From the NCBI GenBank assembly GCA_013153335.1, contig JAADEP010000219.1, forward strand, positions 1 to 5,504: a stretch of 5,504 nucleotides of DNA. Reading direction: 5' to 3'. Positions 1-4,547 of the stretch are shown piece after piece. Made by a program: the position numbers and the translations under genes. Every line of letters begins with the position of its first letter. Position 1 is the first letter of the stretch. Source of the stretch: Chloroflexota bacterium (lineage in GTDB: Bacteria > Chloroflexota > Anaerolineae > Anaerolineales > DRMV01). A model generated the notes under the pieces. That model had not been told where the DNA came from. It did not search any database and worked only from the letters and a program-made list of their open reading frames with translations.

Positions 1-2
1 AC

Positions 3-1061
3 TTCTTCTGGGCCATCGTGATGCTGGCTTTTTGTTATTTGGGCTCGGTCTTGCCCATCTGGCGCTTTGCCCAGCCGGTGAATTACACAGCCTTCTGGTT
101 CGTGATCTTCAGCGTCATCGCTTCGGTGCTCGGCTTGGTCGTGGGCACCTTCAACGGTGCGGTCAACACGTCCTTTGAAATCCCGGCCTTCGTGACCTTT
201 GTGCAACCGCACTTAGGACCGCTATGGCCGCTGCTCTTTGTGACCATCTCGTGCGGCGCCATCTCAGGATGGCACTCGCTGGTCTCGACCTCGGGTACGG
301 CCCGCCAGCTGGAAAAGGAGACCGACGCGCTCCCCGTGGCCGGTGGCGCGATGTATACCGAGGCCATCCTGGGCATCTTATCCGTGATCTTCGCCGCGAC
401 CATTGGCGTCACCGCGGGCTTTTATGACCCCGCGCAAAACTATAAGCTGGTCAAAGGCGCGGCCGCCGTGTTCGCGGTGGGGATGGCCAAGTTCATGGCC
501 GTCATCCACGTACCGGAGGCGTTGGGTCAGTCCATCGCGATGATCTTCTTGGTCGTGATGGCCCTAACCGTGATGCAATTGGTATTGCGCTTCATGCGCG
601 TCGCATCAGCCGAATTGCTGGGCGACAAAATCCCGGCCTTCAAGAACCCGCACTTCGGGACCATGGTCGCGGTCCTGTTGACCCTGTTCCTGGTCATCTT
701 CGGGTTCTGGCAGTGGATTTGGGCGCTCTTCGGCGGCTCGAATCAATTGTTCGCGGGCATGGCGTTGCTCTTGATCTCGATTTGGCTGGCCCGACAACGT
801 CGCCCCTACAACTGGGCTTATTACCCAGGCTTGTTCATGTATCTGACCACCCTGGCCGCGCTCCTCTATGTGTCGATTTACAACGCGCTTTACAAAGGTA
901 TTTACCTTTCGATGCAATCGGGCGACATCAAGATGGGCTTCATCGTGGGGAATTTGATCACCGCAGGCTTCGGGTTATACATGACATTCGCCGCGGTCAT
1001 GATGTTGCTCGACGGTTTGCGCTCCTTCAATGAAGCGCGCGCAGCCACTGTTGGCGACTGA
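3..1061 (+). CDS. cstA: Carbon starvation protein CstA family transporter, C-terminal part (5' end outside window)
   Basis: This is a polytopic inner-membrane transporter. CstA proteins are linked to uptake of peptides and pyruvate during carbon starvation. The open frame runs in from the left edge without a start, leaving 352 residues. The ATG at 18 lies inside a membrane segment and is not the start. Family hallmarks are the CGAISGWHSLV stretch followed by a TSGTARQLEKETDA-type segment (about nt 252-336), a GGAMYTEA turn, and the WALFGGSNQLFAGMALL segment near nt 720-770. About nine further hydrophobic segments alternate with short loops. A short polar tail ends in TGA at 1059-1061. In E. 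coli a small DUF466 gene (ybdD) follows cstA; none is seen here. The next gene, on the same strand, is 54 bp away beyond a strong hairpin. Family assignment is firm; the substrate is not readable from sequence. Confidence 0.93.
   Translation, partial: FFWAIVMLAFCYLGSVLPIWRFAQPVNYTAFWFVIFSVIASVLGLVVGTFNGAVNTSFEIPAFVTFVQPHLGPLWPLLFVTISCGAISGWHSLVSTSGTARQLEKETDALPVAGGAMYTEAILGILSVIFAATIGVTAGFYDPAQNYKLVKGAAAVFAVGMAKFMAVIHVPEALGQSIAMIFLVVMALTVMQLVLRFMRVASAELLGDKIPAFKNPHFGTMVAVLLTLFLVIFGFWQWIWALFGGSNQLFAGMALLLISIWLARQRRPYNWAYYPGLFMYLTTLAALLYVSIYNALYKGIYLSMQSGDIKMGFIVGNLITAGFGLYMTFAAVMMLLDGLRSFNEARAATVGD
894..909. repeat. Perfect inverted repeat AAAGGTA-TT-TACCTTT inside cstA
   Basis: Two perfectly complementary 7-base arms are separated by two bases. 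The site resembles a dimeric-regulator operator in form, but it lies in codons for Lys-Gly-Ile-Tyr-Leu-Ser of cstA and may be chance. It sits about 50 bp upstream of a weak promoter-like pair (954-982). No matching second copy was noticed in the window. Confidence 0.35.
954..982 (+). promoter_or_regulatory. Weak sigma70-like promoter candidate within the 3' end of cstA
   Basis: TTGATC at 954-959 and TATACA at 977-982 are separated by 17 bp, and each matches its consensus at four of six positions. If used, it would start a transcript about 120 bp before the CxxC-protein gene, entering through the hairpin at 1071-1101. It lies wholly in coding sequence and matches of this quality are common by chance, so it is only a candidate. 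Confidence 0.15.
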
Positions 1062-1070
1062 GAGATCCCC

Positions 1071-1101
1071 GGGGCCGGGGTTGCCTAGCCGCCCCGGCCC
1101 C
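1071..1101 (+). terminator. Strong GC-only hairpin between cstA and the ATPase cluster
   Basis: GGGGCCGGGG (1071-1080) and CCCCGGCCCC (1092-1101) form a perfect 10-bp all-GC stem with an 11-base loop. There is no T-run after it; the following bases are GCTTCGGAGG, which hold the next ribosome binding site at 1107-1111. It could stop or pause RNA polymerase at the end of cstA, stabilise the 3' end of the upstream mRNA after cleavage, or insulate expression of the downstream genes. CCCCGGGG at 1067-1074 overlaps the 5' arm and offers an alternative fold. The structure is certain on paper; the terminator role is only possible. Confidence 0.5.
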
Positions 1102-1106
1102 GCTTC

Positions 1107-1111
1107 GGAGG
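1107..1111 (+). promoter_or_regulatory. Ribosome binding site GGAGG for the CxxC protein
   Basis: GGAGG ends four bases before the ATG at 1116. This is close spacing but supports that start. It lies only five bases after the foot of the 1071-1101 hairpin, so the stem could affect ribosome access. Confidence 0.7.
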
Positions 1112-1115
1112 CTTT

Positions 1116-1604
1116 ATGTCCGTACGGCCTCTACGTCTGGACGTGGTCGCACCCGTGTTGATCGTGTTTCGTCATTGTCGCCATTGTGAGGCCTTTTTGC
1201 GTCATACGGATGTAGAGGTCATGTATCGGATTTACGAGGAGGACTTCAACGCCTATCCCGAGCCGTGGAAGACGGAATACGAGCATCTTCGCCAATGGGT
1301 GCGCGCGTTTCAGGCTTTTTACGGCCCATGGGTGCGCTTGCGTTGGATCGACGTTCAGAGCCCCTTGGGCTTGTGGAAGCGCCTGCGCTACCGGCTGCGG
1401 CCTTTGCCCGGGTTTTTGGTTGAAGATGGGGCTCGCTTCTGCGGCTGGGACGCGGAGCCCGCGCTGCATCAGCACCTTAGCCAACTCTTGCGCGCTCGTG
1501 GATGGCCGCGGGAGGGAACGCCACCAACGCGGCTCCTTCCCTTCGACGGAACGCCTCGCATGGCGAGCACCCTGGAGGCGGCCCAGCTCCGACGTAGGAG
1601 GTGA
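1116..1604 (+). CDS. Thioredoxin-fold-like protein with CRHC motif
   Basis: This 162-aa protein is probably cytosolic, with no clear signal peptide. Residues 10-18 form a hydrophobic strand that runs straight into FRHCRHCEAF, with cysteines at 21 and 24. That is the strand-CxxC-helix start of a thioredoxin/glutaredoxin fold. A charged helical insertion of about 45 residues, rich in Trp, Tyr and Glu (about 36-72), precedes a second strand (RLRWIDV, 74-80). RPLPGFLVEDGARFCGWD (95-112) fits the cis-Pro strand and the following beta-hairpin, with Pro98 as the candidate cis-proline and a third cysteine at 109. The last 35 residues are basic and look disordered. The insertion makes it atypical, and I cannot name a subfamily. 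It is the first gene of the ATPase cluster; its stop is fused to the next gene's ribosome binding site. A disulfide-active or metal/thiol-handling role is inferred, not shown. Confidence 0.75.
   Translation: MSVRPLRLDVVAPVLIVFRHCRHCEAFLRHTDVEVMYRIYEEDFNAYPEPWKTEYEHLRQWVRAFQAFYGPWVRLRWIDVQSPLGLWKRLRYRLRPLPGFLVEDGARFCGWDAEPALHQHLSQLLRARGWPREGTPPTRLLPFDGTPRMASTLEAAQLRRRR
1595..1604 (+). promoter_or_regulatory. Near-perfect Shine-Dalgarno TAGGAGGTGA overlapping a stop codon
   Basis: The sequence matches the anti-Shine-Dalgarno complement almost completely. It includes the TGA stop (1602-1604) of the upstream gene, with AGGAGG six bases before the ATG at 1608. It fixes the start of the 91-aa gene, implies strong translation, and makes coupling to the upstream gene likely. 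Confidence 0.85.
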
Positions 1605-1607
1605 ACG

Positions 1608-1883
1608 ATGACGCCCGAGAAGCTACCCTTCTGGAAAAAGATGCGGGATCAGCTGGTCGACTTTATCTACGGCATGGCCAGCCATGAAATGGCGCGGCAC
1701 GCGCTCAAGACCCGGGGCAGCATGGAGCACTTGTTTATTTTGATTACTATGGGCGATATGCTGGGCGTACCCATCCTTCCGCCGTATTACAGCTTGCGCC
1801 TGCTGCCCTATGTGGTGCCCCAAATTTCGACCTGGAAGCGCCGCATGTTACGCGAAAAGGATCTCACGGACGCGCTCGCCTAA
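1608..1883 (+). CDS. Small basic/hydrophobic protein of unknown function in the ATPase operon
   Basis: This 91-aa protein has no function I can name. Residues 4-34 look like a basic amphipathic helix (KLPFWKKMRDQLVDFIYGM and onward). Residues 42-71 are strongly hydrophobic, broken by Asp50, the VPILPPYY turn at 54-61 and Arg64. This looks more like a membrane-associated or re-entrant hairpin, or a buried interaction surface, than a simple transmembrane helix. The tail (76-91) is charged, with WKRRMLREKD. It has no cysteines. It lies 3 bp after the CxxC gene and 28 bp before the first ATPase, with a nearly ideal ribosome binding site, so it is very likely a real, well-translated gene. Possible roles are a membrane adaptor or an obligate client of the downstream ATPases; both are inference from context only. 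Confidence 0.85.
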   Translation: MTPEKLPFWKKMRDQLVDFIYGMASHEMARHALKTRGSMEHLFILITMGDMLGVPILPPYYSLRLLPYVVPQISTWKRRMLREKDLTDALA

Positions 1884-1900
1884 CGCGCCGTCCGCGTGGG

Positions 1901-1908
1901 AGAGGTGA
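1901..1908 (+). promoter_or_regulatory. Ribosome binding site AGAGGTGA for the first ATPase
   Basis: AGAGGTGA, preceded by GG, sits three bases before the ATG at 1912, with the AGG core about six bases away. It supports this ATG as the start and leaves the P-loop near residue 20, as expected for the family. Confidence 0.75.
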
Positions 1909-1911
1909 CCC

Positions 1912-2904
1912 ATGACAAAGCTCGCGCGAATGTTTATTGAGCACCCCGAACGTCGTTACATTATGTATGGTGGTAAAGGGGGCTTAGGCAAGACCACGTT
2001 TTCCGCCGCGACGGGCTACTGGCTTGCCCAACAAGGCAAGAAGGTCCTCGTTTTCTCGGTCGACCCGCAAGCCTCGCTTTCGGATATCTTCCAACGGGAT
2101 ATTTACGGCAAGGGCCCGGTCGAGATTATCCCCAATTTGTACGCGCAGGAGATCGACGCGGACAGTCACATCCGGGCTTATCAAGAGGAAATCCGACAAA
2201 AAATCCGGGATATGTACGGGTTCGACGAAATCCCGGAGGAAATCGAGTCCTACATTCAGGCCGCGGCCGCTGAGCCAGCCATGGAAGAATCCGCGATTTT
2301 CGACCAAGTGGTGGATATCGTGCTGGCCGGCGAGTACGACTACTATATCTATGACCTGGTTCCGCTGGGCCACGCCCTGTATTACCTCAGCATGGCTAGC
2401 GTGTATGACCAATGGATCAGCAAGATTACGAAGCTGCGGGAAGAGATGCAAGAATACGCTCGCATGGCCGCGCGGGTTCGCCGCGACCAAACGCTGGAGG
2501 AAGACAAAATCCTTGAGGAGCTCCAGTACATTCGCCATCGTATATCGACATCCTCGAAAATCCTGACGGACAAAGAGAAGACGGCGTTCTTCTTCGTCTT
2601 GGTGCCTGAACGAATGGTCATCCTGGATACGCTCAAGGCCGCGGAATTGTTCGCGAAGTACAACGTGCCGATTAGCGGCTATATCCTCAACCGGGTCATC
2701 CCTAAAGAGGTTGCGCTTTCGCCCCACGCACCGGAATATTTGCGCAACCGCTACCAAATGCAGCAGAAGTACATCCAGGAGATTTATGAGCGTTTCGGCG
2801 ATGAAGTACTGGCCGAAGTGCCGGAGTTGGAGCGCGATGTCACAGGATTGGACATGATCGCGCGCATGGCCAAACTGCTCTTCGGCGAGGAGAAGCTGCC
2901 ATGA
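1912..2904 (+). CDS. ArsA/Get3-family ATPase, first of a tandem pair (degenerate switch II)
   Basis: A 330-aa SIMIBI-class P-loop ATPase of the ArsA/Get3 (TRC40) type. The deviant Walker A GGKGGLGKTT is at 20-29, with signature Lys22 and P-loop Lys27. Switch I is VDPQASLSD (50-58); Asp51 aligns with the water-activating Asp57 of yeast Get3. PAMEESAIF (122-130) corresponds to the Get3 PGIDEALSF region. The family switch II DTAPTGH is replaced by DLVPLGH (148-154), losing both Thr. A long charged helical segment (about 168-220) stands where Get3 has its Met-rich client groove. LTDKEKTAFFFV and the closing RNRYQMQQKYIQEI segment match the family, but the Get3 CxxC zinc cysteines are missing and the protein has no cysteine at all. 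It overlaps the second ATPase gene by 4 bp, implying stoichiometric synthesis. The family is secure; arsenite transport is unlikely, and the client is unknown. Confidence 0.93.
   Translation: MTKLARMFIEHPERRYIMYGGKGGLGKTTFSAATGYWLAQQGKKVLVFSVDPQASLSDIFQRDIYGKGPVEIIPNLYAQEIDADSHIRAYQEEIRQKIRDMYGFDEIPEEIESYIQAAAAEPAMEESAIFDQVVDIVLAGEYDYYIYDLVPLGHALYYLSMASVYDQWISKITKLREEMQEYARMAARVRRDQTLEEDKILEELQYIRHRISTSSKILTDKEKTAFFFVLVPERMVILDTLKAAELFAKYNVPISGYILNRVIPKEVALSPHAPEYLRNRYQMQQKYIQEIYERFGDEVLAEVPELERDVTGLDMIARMAKLLFGEEKLP
2888..2893 (+). promoter_or_regulatory. Internal ribosome binding site and ATGA start-stop overlap joining the two ATPase genes
   Basis: AGGAGA lies eight bases before the ATG at 2901. 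That ATG shares ATGA (2901-2904) with the upstream TGA stop. A second ATG at 2904 is also possible, giving a protein one residue shorter. The arrangement is typical of translational coupling and suits subunits of one complex. Confidence 0.75.
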
Positions 2905-3929
2905 TGCCTGCCCAAACGTTATCTTTGAAGGTACCCATCCCGATTGAAAAGAGCATGCGCGCGTTTATGGATGAGCACCCGCGCATGAAGTACCTCTTCT
3001 TCGGCGGAAAAGGCGGGGTTGGAAAGACGGTTATGGCAGGCGCGGCCGCGGTCGCGATGGCTCAACGGGGCAAACGAGTGCTGCTGGCCTCGACGAACCC
3101 GGTGCACAGCTTGTCGAGCATGTTGGGGCAAGATGTCTTTGGTCGCCCAACCCCGGTCGAAGGGGTGGAAAACCTGTGGGCGTACGAGATCGACACCAAA
3201 GAGACCATCGAACGCTCCAAGCGCGATATCCGCGAGAAAATCGAGTGGTTCCTCAAATACGCGGACATCAAGGGGCGTGCGGATGAGTTCATTGAGTCAG
3301 CCACCATGAATCCGGCCTTTGAAGAGTCCGCGATGTTCGAGAATATGATTGACCTGATGTTTCGGGACGAGTACGAAGTCTATGTTTTTGACACAGCTCC
3401 AACCGCGAACGCCCGTCGGCTTTTGGGCATGTCGGCCGTGTATTCGCTCTGGGTCAACAAGATGGTGCAAAGCCGCAAGGAAGCTCAGCAGATGCGCCTG
3501 AGGCTTTCGTTTTCTCGCAAGAAGGAAGAGAAAGACCCGCTTATGGAGTATCTGATCACGTTCCAAAAGCGCATCGAGCGGGCGAAAGCGCTTTTGACCG
3601 ATGAGGAGCTTACCGCCTTTTTCTTCGTGACGCTGCCTGAAGCGCTCCCCATCGCGGTGATTCGCCGCTTCATTCACTGGTTTACCGAATTTGGTATTCC
3701 CATCGGCGGCGTGATTGTAAATATGTACATCGATCCTCAGAGCGTGCCTGAAGATGCGGATGAGTTTGTCAAGAACCGGGTGCAGATGCAACAACACTAC
3801 ATGCAAGAGATTCACGAACGCTTTGGGCCTTTGGTGCGCGCGGTGGTGCCGCTCTTTGAAACCGAGGTGCGCGGGGTGCCCATGCTGCGCCGCGCGGCCG
3901 AATACCTATTTGCCGAACCCCAAACCTGA
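2901..3929 (+). CDS. ArsA/Get3-family ATPase, second of a tandem pair (Asn in place of switch I catalytic Asp)
   Basis: A 342-aa paralogue of the preceding ATPase, co-linear with it over its whole length and with a short extra N-terminus (about 15 residues). Walker A is GGKGGVGKTV (35-44), with signature Lys37 and P-loop Lys42. Switch I reads STNPVHSLSS (64-73): the catalytic Asp of the family DPAHSLSD is Asn66 (codon AAC, 3096-3098). Switch II DTAPTANARRLL (164-175) keeps DTAPT but has Ala-Asn for Gly-His. PAFEESAMF (139-146 region), LTDEELTAFFFV and KNRVQMQQHYMQEIHERFG pair with the same blocks in the first ATPase. A basic segment (SFSRKKEEK, about 204-212) interrupts the helical insertion. 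It has no cysteines, so no zinc or metalloid site of the Get3/ArsA kind. It probably binds ATP but may hydrolyse it poorly by itself; the likely form is a heterodimer with its neighbour. Its function is unknown. Confidence 0.93.
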   Translation: MMPAQTLSLKVPIPIEKSMRAFMDEHPRMKYLFFGGKGGVGKTVMAGAAAVAMAQRGKRVLLASTNPVHSLSSMLGQDVFGRPTPVEGVENLWAYEIDTKETIERSKRDIREKIEWFLKYADIKGRADEFIESATMNPAFEESAMFENMIDLMFRDEYEVYVFDTAPTANARRLLGMSAVYSLWVNKMVQSRKEAQQMRLRLSFSRKKEEKDPLMEYLITFQKRIERAKALLTDEELTAFFFVTLPEALPIAVIRRFIHWFTEFGIPIGGVIVNMYIDPQSVPEDADEFVKNRVQMQQHYMQEIHERFGPLVRAVVPLFETEVRGVPMLRRAAEYLFAEPQT

Positions 3930-3952
3930 AGGCAAGGGCTTAGAGTCCGCTT

Positions 3953-3988
3953 CGGGGCGGTCGACGGGCGATCGCCCCGTTTTCTTTC
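3953..3988 (+). terminator. Candidate intrinsic terminator after the ATPase pair
   Basis: CGGGGCG (3953-3959) pairs with CGCCCCG (3973-3979), followed directly by TTTTCTTTC (3980-3988). A competing inner stem GGGCG-AT-CGCCC (3966-3977) uses the same 3' arm, so two folds exclude each other. Placement 24 bp after the ATPase stop and the T-rich tail support termination. However, the next gene starts only 22 bp later on the same strand and no promoter is visible between, so some read-through is likely. Confidence 0.6.
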
Positions 3989-3996
3989 GTACATAG

Positions 3997-4004
3997 AAGG
4001 AAGG
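3997..4004 (+). promoter_or_regulatory. Ribosome binding site AAGGAAGG supporting a TTG start
   Basis: AAGGAAGG, continued by GAAG, lies 6-9 bases before TTG at 4011. There is no in-frame ATG or GTG near the beginning of the reading frame, so this purine-rich block is the main evidence for the TTG start. Confidence 0.65.
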
Positions 4005-4010
4005 GAAGCC

Positions 4011-4547
4011 TTGGCGACGCCACCTGCCGATGTTCAGGTTATTCCGATTTATCTCGACAACTTCGTCTTTGGTCCGGCCCACCTCTTACACCTAACCCTT
4101 CCCGAGGGCTGGCGGATCCAGCGCGGGTTTTCACATCCGGAGATCCACGCGACCCACGTGCGCCGCGGGCAAACGTGGGTCGCCTCGGCCGACGCGTGGT
4201 ATGTCTTGGCCCACGAGCAAGAGCCCTGGCTGCTTGAGTTTCACCTTCGCGTGCTGCCCAAGCCCACCTCGCGCGCAGCCGAAGGCGAGCGTTGGCCCCT
4301 GGGCGTTGGCCACGCGGGAACGCTGGTTAAACGCACGGTTCGGCGCGGGCCGCCATGGCGTCGCCAACCAACACCCCAATGGGCGCTGACGTGGTACTGT
4401 CCGGAAACCGAGCGCGGTTTTCGCCTTGAAGTCACGGGTCGTGTGCCCGAGGAGGCGTTGCGCGCGTTGTTTCAAGCCTGGCGGCACGTCGATTGCCACC
4501 CCCAGTCCCCTACGCAAACCTCACTCGTAGAGCAGCCGGAAGAGTAG
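4011..4547 (+). CDS. Hypothetical protein, 178 aa, TTG start
   Basis: I do not recognise this protein. It looks soluble, with no signal peptide or membrane helix, and alternates short beta-like stretches (VQVIPIYLDNFVF, LLEFHLRVLP, GTLVKRTVRR, ALTWYCPETERGFRLEV) with loops. It is rich in Trp, His and Arg. It has only two cysteines, in the WYCPETERGF segment and in the closing HVDCH, 32 residues apart, each next to residues that could bind metal; this is only a suggestion. The last 15 residues are polar and probably disordered. It follows the ATPase cluster on the same strand beyond a candidate terminator. Its end overlaps the opposing glycosyltransferase gene by 27 bp. Base composition matches the cluster. 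Whether it belongs functionally with the ATPases is open. Evidence that it is real: a long uninterrupted frame, a good ribosome binding site and snug placement. Confidence 0.78.
   Translation: MATPPADVQVIPIYLDNFVFGPAHLLHLTLPEGWRIQRGFSHPEIHATHVRRGQTWVASADAWYVLAHEQEPWLLEFHLRVLPKPTSRAAEGERWPLGVGHAGTLVKRTVRRGPPWRRQPTPQWALTWYCPETERGFRLEVTGRVPEEALRALFQAWRHVDCHPQSPTQTSLVEQPEE

Noticed and set aside
18..20. ATG at 18 as the start of cstA
   Set aside because: The frame is open to the left edge and the surrounding residues form part of a membrane segment in the middle of the CstA fold.
1867..1894. Short inverted repeat CGGACG/CGTCCG around the stop of the 91-aa gene
   Set aside because: Only six base pairs with a 16-base loop in a GC-rich region and no T-tract; expected by chance.
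1984..2757. Long antisense open frame of 257 codons on the minus strand
   Set aside because: It lies wholly opposite the clearly conserved first ATPase and has no recognisable protein features. It is a by-product of GC-rich codon usage.
3297..3815. Antisense open frame of 172 codons on the minus strand
   Set aside because: Mirror of the second ATPase coding sequence, with no motif support.
1912..3929. Arsenite efflux ATPase (ArsA) reading of the two ATPases
   Set aside because: No cysteines for metalloid binding, no arsB, arsD or arsR in the window, and altered switch motifs. The family name is kept only in the broad ArsA/Get3 sense.
3968..3975. GCGATCGC octamer (HIP1-like palindrome)
   Set aside because: One copy noticed, and it is explained as part of the candidate terminator inner stem. 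It is not evidence for a cyanobacterial source.
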